Of a stretch of DNA of 64,000 nucleotides, positions 17,460 to 32,517 are shown one piece after another. The DNA comes from Arthrobacter sp. ISL-72 (GTDB taxonomy: Bacteria; Actinomycetota; Actinomycetes; Actinomycetales; Micrococcaceae). The stretch lies in assembly GCF_018613755.1 (NCBI RefSeq), contig NZ_JAGGPP010000006.1:212377-276376 (forward strand), in the 5' to 3' direction. Below the pieces are notes generated by a model. It saw only the letters and a program-made list of their open reading frames with translations, made no database searches and was not told where the DNA came from. A program made the translations under genes and the position numbers. The stretch's first letter is position 1, and every line of letters begins with the position of its first letter.

Positions 17460-18316
17460 CCTCCAGGGCTGCTGTCCTGGGGCATCCGATCAGTCATTCG
17501 AAGTCCCCTGCCCTTCATCGGGCTGCCTATTCCCACCTGGGCGTGGACATTGAATACTCCGCCATCGATGTGACCGTTCCGGACCTTCCAGCCTTCATGG
17601 CTGCAGTCCGGGCCGAAGCCGGCTGGCGCGGGCTGTCCGTCACCATGCCGCTCAAGACCGCGATGGTCTCGGAAGTGGACGAAGTCCGCGGAGTGGCCGG
17701 CATTCTCGGCGTCGTGAACACTGTCGTGTTCGAGTCCGGGGGGTCCTCCGTTCGCGCGATCGGCTACAACACCGACGTCGCAGGCATCGTCAACGCCGTG
17801 CGGCACGCAGGGGTAGCGGCCGCGCCGTCCGCCGTGGTGCTGGGAGGCGGCGGGACCGCTGCCGCAGCGGTCGCCGCGCTTCGGGATCTCGGGGCGCCCT
17901 CCGCTGATGTTTTCGTGCGCGACGTCGCACGTGCCGCTGAAGCCCGCGCCGCTTCTGCGGGTGTGGGCCTTCCCGTCCGGGTCCTCCCGCTGGCTGGCGC
18001 GGCCGCTGCAGTGGCGGCTGCCGACGTCGTCATTTCCACCCTTCCGCCCCGCGCTGCCGACAGCTTGGCGGACGAGCTAGCCGGCCTCCACACCGCGACG
18101 CCTGGGGTCCTGCTTGACGTCGCCTATGACCCCTGGCCAAGCCGGATCGCCTCCGCCTGGCAGGACGGGGGAGGCGCCGTGGTCCCCGGGCTGGAGATGC
18201 TGCTGTACCAGGCGGTGGAGCAAGTGAAGTTTTTCAGCGGCCTTGGCGACGACGTCACGGCCGATGTCATAGATGTGATGTGTGACTCAGTCGGGGCACC
18301 CCGACGAGTGTTGTAA
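17456..18316 (+). CDS. aroE: Shikimate 5-dehydrogenase
   Basis: A 286-residue enzyme that reduces 3-dehydroshikimate to shikimate with NADPH. The substrate site is HSKSPALH, the catalytic Lys is in SVTMPLKT, and NTDVAG and the cofactor motif [12 protein letters not shown] are present. GTG 17456 is chosen as start because it makes the same GTGA overlap with the preceding gene as at ruvX-mltG, and the protein then begins [10 protein letters not shown]. The C-terminal MLLYQAVEQ helix is intact. It belongs to the aroE-aroC-aroK-aroB run. Confidence 0.95.
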   Translation: MTSRAAVLGHPISHSKSPALHRAAYSHLGVDIEYSAIDVTVPDLPAFMAAVRAEAGWRGLSVTMPLKTAMVSEVDEVRGVAGILGVVNTVVFESGGSSVRAIGYNTDVAGIVNAVRHAGVAAAPSAVVLGGGGTAAAAVAALRDLGAPSADVFVRDVARAAEARAASAGVGLPVRVLPLAGAAAAVAAADVVISTLPPRAADSLADELAGLHTATPGVLLDVAYDPWPSRIASAWQDGGGAVVPGLEMLLYQAVEQVKFFSGLGDDVTADVIDVMCDSVGAPRRVL

Positions 18317-18342
18317 CCGCCCTACGTGGCAGGATGGATTGT

Positions 18343-19541
18343 ATGTTGCGTTGGTTGACTGCCGGTGAATCCCACGGTCCGGCACTGGTCGGAATAATTG
18401 AAGGCGTGCCCGCCGGTGTTGAACTCACCAGCGGACAGATCGCCGATGCCCTGGCCCGACGGCGCCTCGGCTATGGCCGTGGTGCCCGGATGAAGTTTGA
18501 GCAGGACGTTGTGACCGTCCTTGGCGGAGTGCGCCACGGCATCACCCAGGGCGGCCCGGTGGCCATCCAGGTGGGCAACACCGAATGGCCCAAGTGGGAG
18601 CAGATCATGGCTGCCGATCCCGTGGACGCCGAGGTCCTCGCCGACCAGGCACGCAACGCGCCCCTGACCCGGCCACGCCCCGGCCACGCCGACTTCACGG
18701 GCATGCAGAAGTACGGCTTCGACGAGGCCCGCCCGGTGCTGGAGCGTGCCAGCGCCCGCGAAACCGCCACCCGTGTTGCCCTGGGCACCGTGGCGGCCCA
18801 GTTCCTGAAGCAGTTGGGAATCGAACTTGTCAGCCACACGGTTTCCATCGCCAGTGTTACCGTGCCCGAAGGACGGCCGCTGCCGGTTCCTGCCAACGTG
18901 ATCGCCCTTGACGCGGATCCCCTCCGCTGCTTCGACCGCGAAACCTCGGATGCCATGGTGGCCGAGGTGGACGCCGCCCACAAGGAGGGCGAAACCCTCG
19001 GCGGCGTGGTGGAGGTCCTGGCCTACGGCCTTCCGCCGGGACTCGGCAGCTACGTCCACTGGGACCGCCGCCTGGACTCCCGCCTTGCCGCTGCCCTCAT
19101 GGGCATCCAGGCCATCAAGGGTGTGGAAGTGGGTGACGGTTTCCTCACCGCCTCGCGCCGGGGCTCCGCGGCGCACGACGAAATCGTCAAGGACTCCGAC
19201 GGCCGGATCATCCGTACCAGCAACCGGGCCGGCGGCATCGAAGGCGGCATGAGCATCGGTGACGTCCTGCGCGTCCGTGCTGCCATGAAGCCCATTGCCA
19301 CCGTTCCGCGCGCCCTCAGGACCATCGACGTGAGCACCGGGGAGCCCGCCAAGGCACACCACCAGCGCTCCGATGTCTGTGCCGTCCCCGCTGCGGGCGT
19401 GGTGGCCGAGGCCATGGTGGCGCTGGTCCTCGCCGAGGCAGTGGCCGAAAAGTTCGGCGGTGATTCCGTCGCGGAGACGGAACGCAATATCAAGGGTTAC
19501 CTGGACAACATTCCGGCGTCCCTGGACTCGATCGGCCTGTA

Positions 19542-19542
<1 letters not shown>
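18343..19542 (+). CDS. aroC: Chorismate synthase
   Basis: A 399-residue enzyme that makes chorismate from EPSP using reduced FMN. The N-terminal signature [17 protein letters not shown] is present, as are [12 protein letters not shown] and the later [12 protein letters not shown] and [13 protein letters not shown] blocks. ATG 18343 is used because GGCAGGA lies 8 nt upstream and the family begins exactly at MLRW; an ATG 9 nt earlier overlaps that ribosome site. A CAGGAT box 7 nt before the ATG could also serve as a -10 element for a leaderless start. It is followed with a 1-nt overlap by aroK. Confidence 0.97.
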
Positions 19543-21228
<1,686 letters not shown>

Positions 21229-21229
<1 letters not shown>

Positions 21230-21759
21230 TGACCGACGTCATGATTGATTCCATCGGCGGCACCAGCGAGTGGCCGGACGCAGGGTTCCCGGGAATCAAG
21301 ATCAACCCGGACACCCTGCTGCCGGGGATCGTCAATGAAGAGGCCTGCAGCTCGGCGCTTGAGGCGTCCTCCGATCCGGCGGACCGCATCATGGTCCTGC
21401 TGGTGGAGGGCCACGCCGCCGATGCGGCGGAGCTCCTGGCCGAGGCCCGGTACAGCGATCCCGAATCCTTCCGGCTCCGCGCCTTCGAGGCCGAAGTCCT
21501 GCGTGTTGCCAGGCGTTTCGACCGGGCCGTTGACCTGTTCCGGCAGCTCCTGGGCGAGGTCCAGGGCACCGAACTGGAAGCACTGGCGCACCAGCACCTG
21601 GGGCGTGCGTATTACGCCGCCGGCAACACCGCAGCGGCCGTTGACGAGTTCGCCAAGGCCCTGGACCTGCGGGTGGCAGGGGCCGCGGACGCGGCGCTGA
21701 TCTACTCATCCACCGTTGCGCTGCAGCGGGCCCGGAACGTCCTGGAAATGGCGTCCTAG
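21229..21759 (+). CDS. TPR-like helical protein of unknown function
   Basis: A 176-residue protein beginning at ATG 21229, which shares a base with the aroB stop (TGATG). The last 110 residues read as two or three tetratricopeptide-like helix pairs, for example FRLRAFEAEVLRVARRFDRAVDLFRQLL and AHQHLGRAYYAAGNTAAAVDEFAKALDLR. No enzyme motif or membrane segment is seen. Its position after aroB is shared by relatives in Arthrobacter as far as I recall. It probably mediates protein contacts; the partner is unknown. Confidence 0.8.
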
Positions 21760-21791
21760 GGGCCGTCGCGCGAGCCTGCCGGCATTACCGG

Positions 21792-21902
21792 TAGAATGGT
21801 TCTTGGATTTTTGACAAATACTCGCTGGCGGCCTTTCGGCATGCCCGCCTGACATAACCGGCTGGCGGCTAGAAGCGGTCAGATAGAAACCAGAGGATAT
21901 CA
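21792..21902 (+). promoter_or_regulatory. Candidate efp-nusB promoter and leader
   Basis: TAGAAT at 21792-21797 is a good -10 box in the 143-nt gap before efp, giving a leader of about 100 nt. GAGGA sits 5 nt before the GTG start. The leader contains GGCGGC and GCCGGT repeats but no clear terminator or riboswitch. Confidence 0.4.
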
Positions 21903-22466
21903 GTGGCAACCACAAACGACATCAAGAACGGAACCGTGCTGAAGCTTGAGGGCCAGCTCTGGAACATCATCGAGTTCCAGCACGTCAAGCCGGGCAAGGG
22001 CGGCGCGTTCGTCCGCACCAAGATGCGCAACGTGATGTCCGGCAAGGTGGTCGACAAGACCTTCAACGCCGGCCTCAAGATCGAGACTGCCACGGTTGAC
22101 CGCCGCGATTACCAGTACCTCTACCAGGACGGCGCCGACTTCGTGTTCATGGACACCCAGGACTACGACCAGATCACCGTTTCCGGCGCCACCGTGGGCG
22201 ACGCCACCAACTTCATGCTGGAAAACCAGATGGTCAACATCGCCATCCACGAAGGCACCCCCCTCTACATCGAGCTTCCCCCGAGCGTTGTGCTCGAAAT
22301 CACCTACACCGAGCCGGGCCTGCAGGGCGACCGCTCCTCGGCAGGCACCAAGCCCGCCACGGTGGAGACCGGCTACGAAATCCAGGTTCCGCTGTTCGTC
22401 GAGCAGGGCACCAAAGTCAAGGTCGACACCCGTGACGGCAGCTACCTCGGCCGGGTCAACGACTAG
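21903..22466 (+). CDS. efp: Elongation factor P
   Basis: A 187-residue three-domain protein that relieves ribosomes stalled on consecutive prolines. The functional loop reads [12 protein letters not shown], with Lys at the position that is modified in some bacteria. The C-terminal OB domains include [15 protein letters not shown] and [17 protein letters not shown] 21903 follows GAGGA. nusB begins on the last base of the stop codon. Confidence 0.98.
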   Translation: MATTNDIKNGTVLKLEGQLWNIIEFQHVKPGKGGAFVRTKMRNVMSGKVVDKTFNAGLKIETATVDRRDYQYLYQDGADFVFMDTQDYDQITVSGATVGDATNFMLENQMVNIAIHEGTPLYIELPPSVVLEITYTEPGLQGDRSSAGTKPATVETGYEIQVPLFVEQGTKVKVDTRDGSYLGRVND

Positions 22467-22876
22467 TGAGCGCCCGCGGTAAGGCCCGTAACCGGGCCCT
22501 GGATGTTCTCTTTGAGGCGGAGCAGCGCTCCCTCTCTGCTTTTGATGTGCTGCGCTCCCGCCGCGAACAAACCGATCAGATCGTCAACCCCTACACCCTC
22601 GAGATCGTTGAAGGCGTGGTGTCCCACCAGGCCGCCATCGACGAATTCCTGGAAACCTACTCGCAGGGGTGGACACTGGAACGCATGCCCTCGGTGGACC
22701 GCATCATCCTGCGGATCGGCACCTGGGAACTGCTCTACAACGACGACGTTCCCGACGGCGTGGCAGTCAGCGAGGCGGTTGCCCTGGCCAAGACGCTGTC
22801 AACGGACGAGTCGCCGTCGTTCATCAACGGCCTGCTGGGCAGGCTCCAGCAGCTGAAGCCCTCGCTGCTGGCATAG
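22466..22876 (+). CDS. nusB: Transcription antitermination factor NusB
   Basis: A 136-residue all-helical protein that joins NusE/S10 on boxA RNA during rRNA transcription. It shows the family motifs ARGKARNRALDVLFEAEQR, SVDRIILRIGTWELLY and the conserved C-terminal SFINGLLGRL. The GTG start overlaps the efp stop by 1 nt. A strong terminator follows, ending the efp-nusB unit. Confidence 0.96.
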   Translation: MSARGKARNRALDVLFEAEQRSLSAFDVLRSRREQTDQIVNPYTLEIVEGVVSHQAAIDEFLETYSQGWTLERMPSVDRIILRIGTWELLYNDDVPDGVAVSEAVALAKTLSTDESPSFINGLLGRLQQLKPSLLA

Positions 22877-22896
22877 CCGCTGAGGTATTGGCAACG

Positions 22897-22940
22897 AAAA
22901 GGACCGGCATCCGCCTTCTGGCGGGTGCCGGTCCTTTTTC
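22897..22940 (+). terminator. Intrinsic terminator after nusB
   Basis: An inverted repeat with a 19-bp stem (AAAAGGACCGGC arm, one G-T pair inside) and a 4-nt loop ends in a run of five T. It separates nusB from the convergent prsW gene and, with its A/T-rich outer arms, can serve both. Confidence 0.9.
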
Positions 22941-22951
22941 CTTGCCGGCGC

Positions 22952-24214
22952 TTAGCGCAGCATGGCGTCCCGACGGGCGACGATCTCTGCCAGTTGGTGG
23001 TGCTCGTCGAGCTGGTGGACGGGAACGTCGCGGCCGCTGAGGATGCGTTGCCGGATGAAGGCCAGCCGGGTTGCCGCGACCAGGAACGCCTTCATCTGCG
23101 GTCCCCGGCCGAACTGCTTCGCCCAGCGCACGGCGGACCGGCGGCCGCTGGCGGTTGCCAGCATCTCCACCTCAGGCGGCGTGAACCACCCGGCGGCGGA
23201 ATATTCCTGCAGCCGCTGCCGGGTCAGCCGGTTCTCCGCCACCCGCAGCAGCACAATGACGACGACGGCCAGCACGAAGATGGGCACCTGGACCACGATG
23301 TACTGAACCAGGAAGTCCCGCCCCATGCTGTTCCACGTGCTGTGCAGGAGCATCGCCGGAACCAGCCCGACGGCAAACGCCACCACGGACATTCCCCGGT
23401 GCCAGCGGCGTGCCGCAAAACCGAGGATGGGCCCGGTGGTTCCGGTGAAGATCGCGTGGGCAAACGGGGACATGACACCCCTCAGGAAAAACACGACGGC
23501 GAAGTCGGCGCCGGGCGTGCTCGATTCGGCGATGGCCCGCCCGAAGTACAGGATGTTCTCGGTGAAGGCGAAACCGCCGGCAATCGTGAAGGCAAACACC
23601 ACGCCGTCCACGGGGCCGTCGAAGTGCTTCCGCGCAAGCACCAGGAGAAGCAGCAGGCCCAGGGACTTGGCGAATTCCTCCACCACCGGCGCCTGGACCG
23701 TCACGGCGAAGGTCTGATAGTCCATGCCGACCGGCGGCTGGGCGGCCAGGGAAAAGAAGGGCTGGATGAGCATCGTGACCGAGATGGACACCGCGGCACC
23801 CCACAGGAAGGCGAACAGCAGCAGGCGCTTCGGTTCGGGTTCCCAGCGGTCAATCACGTACACGGCCAGCAGCACGGCGCCCAGGGGAACAAGCGACGCG
23901 ATGAACCCGACCACGAAGCCGGTGACTCCCGTGCTGCCCAGAAGGTAGGGGAGGACCAGGAAAAGGCTCGCGAAGGCAAGGAATCCGCCGCCTGCAACGA
24001 GTCCGATCACCCCGGCACTGCTGCGGCCGGCAGTAGCGGCAGGTGGAATCACCGTGCTGACGGCACGTGCGGAGTTCGCGGGCGCCGCCAGATAGTGATC
24101 CGGCTGGACGTGGCCCAGCCAGGTGGGATTTGCCTGCTGGGGCAAGAGTGGCCGATGCCCGTAGCGGTGACCGGCGGCGGGATCGTGCTGCGGCCAGGGC
24201 GCGTTCGATGTCAT
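22952..24214 (-). CDS. PrsW-family intramembrane metalloprotease
   Basis: A 420-residue polytopic membrane protein with about eight hydrophobic helices. The PrsW family motifs are in order: VVEEFAKS (EExxK), FAFTENILY (FxxxEN), SPFAHAIFTG and LLHSTWN, which supply the metal ligands. In Bacillus, PrsW cleaves anti-sigma factor RsiW; here the substrate is unknown. ATG 24214 is chosen because the longer open frame upstream lacks a ribosome site and reads as non-protein sequence. The first 50 residues are His/Pro-rich, and a soluble C-terminal domain of about 90 residues follows the last helix. It is divergent from pyrR. Confidence 0.88.
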   Translation of the reverse strand: MTSNAPWPQHDPAAGHRYGHRPLLPQQANPTWLGHVQPDHYLAAPANSARAVSTVIPPAATAGRSSAGVIGLVAGGGFLAFASLFLVLPYLLGSTGVTGFVVGFIASLVPLGAVLLAVYVIDRWEPEPKRLLLFAFLWGAAVSISVTMLIQPFFSLAAQPPVGMDYQTFAVTVQAPVVEEFAKSLGLLLLLVLARKHFDGPVDGVVFAFTIAGGFAFTENILYFGRAIAESSTPGADFAVVFFLRGVMSPFAHAIFTGTTGPILGFAARRWHRGMSVVAFAVGLVPAMLLHSTWNSMGRDFLVQYIVVQVPIFVLAVVVIVLLRVAENRLTRQRLQEYSAAGWFTPPEVEMLATASGRRSAVRWAKQFGRGPQMKAFLVAATRLAFIRQRILSGRDVPVHQLDEHHQLAEIVARRDAMLR

Positions 24215-24384
24215 AGGACTGAGCCTATGTCGCCTCCCGGCAGCTTCCAAGGCGGCGGGAGCGTGGAAAGCCACGGCCTCACCGGCGACGGAGTGTGATG
24301 TTAAACGCCCCCATGGCAGCCGGCATCCAGCCGGACCGCGAAAGCCGGTGTGGTAATTTTGAAGAGCAAATGTTCCTTTTTTAA

Positions 24385-24420
24385 TTCCGTCCCGTGAGGC
24401 GGGGAAAGGGGAGACGAGCG
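24385..24420 (+). promoter_or_regulatory. PyrR-binding RNA hairpin overlapping the pyrR ribosome site
   Basis: TCCCG (24390-24394) and CGGGG (24400-24404) close a five-base GUGAG loop-side segment, giving the GUCCCGUGAGGCGGGG core known for PyrR targets in actinobacteria. The ribosome site GGGGAG (24408-24413) follows directly, 7 nt before the TTG start of pyrR. PyrR with UMP should stabilise the hairpin and hinder translation of the operon's first gene. TAATTT at 24354-24359 is a likely -10 box, giving a leader of about 55 nt. Confidence 0.65.
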
Positions 24421-25005
24421 TTGACATCAGTCACAGAAGCACCGGTTCCGGCCAGGGTTGTGCTCAACTCTGCGGACATTGAACGTGCTCTCACTCGTAT
24501 CGCCCATGAGATCCTCGAAGCCAACAAAGGTTCCCAGGATCTGGTGCTGCTGGGCATTCCGCGCCGCGGCTATCCGCTGGCGGTCCGCCTTGCCAGGAAA
24601 ATCGCCGCCGCCGATCCCACCGTGGACGCCGCCGCCATCGTAGGCCAGCTGGACGTCACCATGTTCCGGGACGATCTCTCCCACCAGCCCACGCGGCCCC
24701 CGTATCCCACCCAGCTGCCGCGCACCGGCATCGACAACAAGGTGGTGGTCCTGATCGACGACGTCCTCTACTCCGGCAGGACCATCCGTGCAGCCCTGGA
24801 CGCACTCGTGGACCTGGGCCGCCCGCGCATCGTCCGGCTCGCCGTCATGATCGACCGCGGCCACCGTGAACTGCCCATCCGCGCCGACCACGTCGGCAAG
24901 AACCTTCCCACCTCATCCTCCGAGAAGGTCCGGGTCCGGCTCGAAGAAACCGACTCCGTCGACGGCACGCCGGTCAACGAAGTGGTCATCGAGGCAGGCG
25001 CATGA
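24421..25005 (+). CDS. pyrR: Pyrimidine operon regulator PyrR
   Basis: A 194-residue PRPP-binding protein of the phosphoribosyltransferase fold with the PRPP loop [13 protein letters not shown]. It regulates pyr mRNA by binding RNA when UMP is abundant and often has uracil phosphoribosyltransferase activity. TTG 24421 is preferred to GTG 24394 because the latter lies inside the PyrR hairpin, while TTG has GGGGAG at 7 nt and gives [14 protein letters not shown]. It heads an operon of seven genes with overlapping or near-overlapping ends (pyrR-pyrB-pyrC-membrane protein-carA-carB-pyrF). Confidence 0.95.
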   Translation: MTSVTEAPVPARVVLNSADIERALTRIAHEILEANKGSQDLVLLGIPRRGYPLAVRLARKIAAADPTVDAAAIVGQLDVTMFRDDLSHQPTRPPYPTQLPRTGIDNKVVVLIDDVLYSGRTIRAALDALVDLGRPRIVRLAVMIDRGHRELPIRADHVGKNLPTSSSEKVRVRLEETDSVDGTPVNEVVIEAGA

Positions 25006-26030
25006 AGCACCTCCTTTCCACCGAGGACCTCAGCCTCAGCAACGCCATCCGCATCCTCGACACCGCAGAGGAAATGTCCGCCGTGGGGGACCGGGAAGTC
25101 AAGAAGCTCCCCGCCCTCCGCGGGCGCACGGTGGTGAACCTCTTCTTCGAGGATTCCACCCGCACGCGGATCTCGTTCGAAGCGGCAGCAAAGCGGCTCT
25201 CCGCGGACGTCATCAACTTCGCCGCCAAAGGATCCTCCGTTTCCAAGGGCGAGTCCCTCAAGGACACGGCCCAGACGCTGGCTGCCATGGGGGCGGACGC
25301 CGTCGTCATCCGCCACTGGGCTTCCGGCGCGCCGCACCGGCTGGCCGCCACGGACTGGATCGACGCCGCCGTCATCAACGCCGGCGACGGCACCCATGAA
25401 CACCCCACCCAGGCACTGCTGGACGCATTCACGATGCGCCGGCACTGGGCCACGCTCAACGGAACCTCGTCGGCCGGCGCAGACCTGAGGGGCATGCGCG
25501 TCGCCATCGCGGGAGACGTGCTCCACTCCAGGGTGGCCCGCTCGAATGTCTGGCTGCTCCGCACCCTCGGCGCCGAGGTCACCCTGGTGGCGCCGCCCAC
25601 CCTGCTGCCCATCGGCGTCGGGCAATGGCCCTGCAGCGTCAGCTACAACATGGACGAAACCCTCGAAAAGGGCGTCGACGCCGTGATGATGCTCCGCGTG
25701 CAGGGCGAACGGATGAACGCGTCTTTCTTCCCCACGACACGCGAGTACTCCCGCCGCTGGGGCTTCGACGACAACCGCCTCCGCACCCTCGACCGCCTGG
25801 GCCTGAAGGACACCATCATCATGCACCCCGGTCCCATGAACCGCGGCCTGGAAATTTCCTCCGCGGCCGCGGACTCCCACCGGTCCACCGTGCTGGCTCA
25901 GGTGCGCAACGGCGTGTCCATCCGGATGGCCGCCCTGTACCTGCTGCTCTCCGGGGACACCCGCGAACCGGCCGCAACCCCGGCCGCCTATTCCACCAAC
26001 GCCGCCTATTCCACCAAGGAGAGCCACTGA
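25002..26030 (+). CDS. pyrB: Aspartate carbamoyltransferase catalytic chain
   Basis: A 342-residue enzyme joining carbamoyl phosphate and aspartate. The carbamoyl-phosphate site is [12 protein letters not shown], followed by [25 protein letters not shown] and the C-terminal MHPGPMNRG. The ATG start overlaps the pyrR stop (ATGA). The last 14 residues, [15 protein letters not shown], come from an 18-bp tandem duplication and extend past the normal end of the family. No regulatory chain (pyrI) is nearby, as expected for actinobacteria. Confidence 0.97.
   Translation: MKHLLSTEDLSLSNAIRILDTAEEMSAVGDREVKKLPALRGRTVVNLFFEDSTRTRISFEAAAKRLSADVINFAAKGSSVSKGESLKDTAQTLAAMGADAVVIRHWASGAPHRLAATDWIDAAVINAGDGTHEHPTQALLDAFTMRRHWATLNGTSSAGADLRGMRVAIAGDVLHSRVARSNVWLLRTLGAEVTLVAPPTLLPIGVGQWPCSVSYNMDETLEKGVDAVMMLRVQGERMNASFFPTTREYSRRWGFDDNRLRTLDRLGLKDTIIMHPGPMNRGLEISSAAADSHRSTVLAQVRNGVSIRMAALYLLLSGDTREPAATPAAYSTNAAYSTKESH
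25983..26018 (+). repeat. 18-bp tandem duplication at the 3' end of pyrB
   Basis: Two adjacent 18-base units (GCCGCCTATTCCACCAAC, then the same with final G) differ at one base and encode [12 protein letters not shown]. The duplication is in frame and probably arose by slippage. Confidence 0.9.
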
Positions 26031-27424
26031 TGGCACACGATCACCAGGACGCAGCCACCAGCGGGGCCTACCTCATCCGCGGCGCGGCCATTCTCGGCGG
26101 CGCCGCCGAAGACCTCCTGATCCGTGACGGCATCATCGCCGAACGCGGCCAGGACCTGGCGGGCACGGACGCAGCGGAAGGCGCCACCGTCATCGAAGCA
26201 GCCGGCCTGGTGGCCCTGCCGGGCATGGTGGACATTCACACGCACCTCCGCGAACCGGGACGCGAGGACGCCGAAACGGTGGAGACCGGCACCCGCGCCG
26301 CCGCCCTGGGCGGCTACACCGCCGTGCACGCCATGGCCAACAGCAACCCCGTTGCCGACACCGCCGGCGTCGTGGAGCAGGTGCACAGCCTGGGCCGTGC
26401 CGCCGGCTGGGTGGACGTCCGCCCCGTCGGTGCCGTCACCGTCGGCCTGGCGGGCGAGCAGCTGGCCGAACTCGGCGCCATGGCCGACTCCCGCGCCGAA
26501 GTCCGCGTCTTCTCCGACGACGGCATCTGCGTGCACGACCCCGTGATCATGCGCCGCGCCCTCGAATACGTCAAGGCGTTCGACGGCGTCGTGGCGCAGC
26601 ACGCGCAGGAGCCCCGGCTCACCGCCGGCGCGCAGATGAACGAAGGCGACGTCTCCGCCGTACTGGGCCTGACCGGCTGGCCCGCGGTGGCTGAGGAAAG
26701 CATCATTGCCCGCGACGTCCTGCTGGCCCAGCACGTCGGCTCCCGGCTGCACGTCTGCCACGTCTCCACGGCAGGTTCGGTGGAAATCATCCGCTGGGCC
26801 AAAGCCCGCGGGATCAATGTCACTGCCGAAGTGACGCCCCACCACCTGCTGCTCACCGACGAACTGGTCCGCAGCTACGACCCCGTCTACAAGGTCAACC
26901 CGCCGCTGCGCACTGACTCCGATGTCCAGGCACTGCGCGCCGCCCTGGCCGACGGCACCATCGACGTCGTCGGCACCGACCACGCCCCGCACCCCAGCGA
27001 GCACAAGGAATGCGAATGGGCGCAGGCGGCCATGGGCATGACGGGACTCGAAACGGCGCTGTCCGTGGTCCAGGACACCATGATCGAAACCGGCCTGATG
27101 GGCTGGGAAGACTTCGCCCGGGTCACGTCCACCGATCCCGCGGCTATCGGCCGGGTGGCGGACCAGGGACGTCCGCTGGAGGCCGGCGAGCCCGCCAACG
27201 TCACACTGGTGGACCCGGCTGCGCGCTGGACCGTGGACCCTTCTAAGATGGCAACCATGGGCCGTAACTCTCCGTTCGCCGGAAGGGAACTCCCGGGCAA
27301 GGTCGTGGCGACGTTCTTCAAGGGCCACCCCACCGTCCTGAACGGCGAACTCAACACGCCGTACCGGCACCCGGCCTACAGGGAAACAACCGGGCCCGCC
27401 ACAGCCCCCGCCGGCGGGTACTGA
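26030..27424 (+). CDS. pyrC: Dihydroorotase
   Basis: A 464-residue class I amidohydrolase that cyclises carbamoyl aspartate. The metal ligands are [10 protein letters not shown], a lower conserved HVCHVSTAG and GTDHAPHP with the catalytic Asp; the [10 protein letters not shown] and KVNPPLR blocks are also present. ATG 26030 shares a base with the pyrB stop (TGATG). An open frame running further upstream inside pyrB is a shadow. The next gene starts on its stop codon in the same way. Confidence 0.97.
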   Translation: MAHDHQDAATSGAYLIRGAAILGGAAEDLLIRDGIIAERGQDLAGTDAAEGATVIEAAGLVALPGMVDIHTHLREPGREDAETVETGTRAAALGGYTAVHAMANSNPVADTAGVVEQVHSLGRAAGWVDVRPVGAVTVGLAGEQLAELGAMADSRAEVRVFSDDGICVHDPVIMRRALEYVKAFDGVVAQHAQEPRLTAGAQMNEGDVSAVLGLTGWPAVAEESIIARDVLLAQHVGSRLHVCHVSTAGSVEIIRWAKARGINVTAEVTPHHLLLTDELVRSYDPVYKVNPPLRTDSDVQALRAALADGTIDVVGTDHAPHPSEHKECEWAQAAMGMTGLETALSVVQDTMIETGLMGWEDFARVTSTDPAAIGRVADQGRPLEAGEPANVTLVDPAARWTVDPSKMATMGRNSPFAGRELPGKVVATFFKGHPTVLNGELNTPYRHPAYRETTGPATAPAGGY

Positions 27425-27942
27425 TGGACAAAATATTCCCCGGACTCGCCATGCTGGCGATCATCGCGGTGGTGTTCGTGCTGCTCTTCATCGGGTGGCG
27501 GAACCGCCTGAGGCGCCAGTCCGACGTCGAACAGCTCCCTGCCCTACCGGCGGAACTTAGCCTGCCGCTGGCCTCCGCCGACGGCCAGTACGTCGCCACC
27601 ACCACGGCCGGCGACTGGCTGGACCGGATCGCCGTCCAGGGCCTGGGAATCCGCACCACCGCGGAACTCACCGTCCACCCTGAAGGCGTGCTGTTCGAGC
27701 GTTCCGGCGCCGGCCCGGTCTTCATTCCGGCGGACAGGCTCACCGGGGTCCGCCAGGACAGCGGCATGGCCGGGAAGTTCGTCGAAAAGGACGGGCTCCT
27801 GGTAATCAGCTGGACACTGGGAAACCGTGAACTGGACACCGGCTTCCGGACCCGGCGCGCCGACGACAAACCGGCCGTCCTCAAAGCCTTTCAAGAATTG
27901 ATCTCCGCAGCCCCTCAGGCAGATGCCGATAGTGGAAAGTAA
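27424..27942 (+). CDS. Membrane protein with PH-like domain, in the pyr operon
   Basis: A 172-residue protein with one N-terminal transmembrane helix ([21 protein letters not shown], residues 5-25). A soluble beta-rich domain follows, carrying [28 protein letters not shown], which resembles the PH-like domain proteins encoded between pyrC and carA in many actinobacteria. ATG 27424 overlaps the pyrC stop (TGATG). Conserved placement inside the pyrimidine operon hints at a link to pyrimidine supply, transport or the membrane, but no function is established. Confidence 0.8.
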   Translation: MDKIFPGLAMLAIIAVVFVLLFIGWRNRLRRQSDVEQLPALPAELSLPLASADGQYVATTTAGDWLDRIAVQGLGIRTTAELTVHPEGVLFERSGAGPVFIPADRLTGVRQDSGMAGKFVEKDGLLVISWTLGNRELDTGFRTRRADDKPAVLKAFQELISAAPQADADSGK

Positions 27943-27946
27943 CAAC

Positions 27947-29217
27947 GTGACAGAGACAGAAGTGACAGCAAACGCAGGTACCGCACCTGAAGCCCAGATT
28001 TCCACCCCGGCAGTGCTGGTGCTCGAGGACGGCCGCATGTTCCGCGGCAGCAGCTACGGCGCCACCGGCACCGCCCTGGGCGAGGCGGTCTTCGCCACCG
28101 GCATGACCGGCTACCAGGAGACCATCACCGATCCCTCCTACGCCCGCCAGCTGGTGGTCCAGACCGCCCCGCATATCGGCAACACCGGCGTCAACGGCGA
28201 GGACGCCGAATCCCGCCGCATCTGGGTGGCCGGCTACATCGTCCGCGACGCCGCCCGCCGCCCGTCCAACTGGCGCTCGGAGCGTCCCCTGGACGAGGAA
28301 CTGGTCAAGCAGGGCATCGTCGGAATCCAGGGTGTGGACACCCGCGCCATCACCCGCCACCTGCGCGAGCACAAGACCATGCGCGCCGGCATCTTCTCCG
28401 GCGAGTCCGCCCAGGCCTCGGACAAGGAACTGCTCGACGCCGTGCTGGCCAGCGCCCCGATGGAAGGCTCCCGCCTGGCTGAGGAAGTCAGCGTCGAGGA
28501 GTCCTACATCGTGGAGCCCAAGGACTGGGGCTGGGACGGCGAGCCGCGATTCAGCATCGCCGCGATCGACCTCGGCATCAAGCGGATGACACCCATCCGC
28601 TTCGCCGAGCGCGGAGTCCGCGTCCACGTCCTGCCCGCCACGGCCACCCTGGCGGACGTCAAGGCCGTGAACCCGGACGGTTTCTTTATGTCCAACGGCC
28701 CCGGCGACCCCGCCACCGCCGACAACCAGGTCCAGCTGCTCCGCTCGGTGCTGGATGAGAAGCTGCCGTACTTCGGCATCTGCTTCGGCAACCAGATCCT
28801 CGGCCGCGCCCTGGGCTTCGGAACGTACAAGCTCCGCTACGGACACCGCGGCATCAACCAGCCCGTCATGGACCGCCGCACCGGCAAGGTGGAAATCACC
28901 TCGCAGAACCACGGCTTTGCCGTGGACGCTCCGCTCGACGGCGCCACCCAGGCTCCCGAGGAGCGGTACGGCCGCGTCGAGGTCAGCCACGTCAGCCTGA
29001 ACGACGACGTCGTGGAAGGCCTCTCCTGCCTGGACATCCCCGCCTTCTCGGTGCAGTACCACCCGGAAGCCGCCTCCGGGCCGCATGACGCCGCCTACCT
29101 TTTCGACCGCTTCATCGAGCTGATGGAGGGCACCCGGGACGGCCGCACGGCCAACCTGTCGGAGAAGCCCGCAGACGTTCAGACCACCACCGATTCCAAG
29201 ACTGAGGACAAGAAGTA

Positions 29218-29218
<1 letters not shown>
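27947..29218 (+). CDS. carA: Carbamoyl-phosphate synthase small (glutaminase) chain
   Basis: A 423-residue glutamine amidotransferase subunit. The N-terminal CarA domain reads [17 protein letters not shown]. The class I glutaminase domain has the nucleophile in [12 protein letters not shown] and the catalytic His/Glu in [15 protein letters not shown] 27947 is chosen: GGAAAG lies 7 nt ahead and the previous gene ends 4 bases before it; other GTG codons 15 nt up or down are less well placed. It supplies ammonia to CarB through an internal tunnel. The last 25 residues are a charged tail. Confidence 0.96.
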
Positions 29219-32509
<3,291 letters not shown>

Positions 32510-32517
<8 letters not shown>

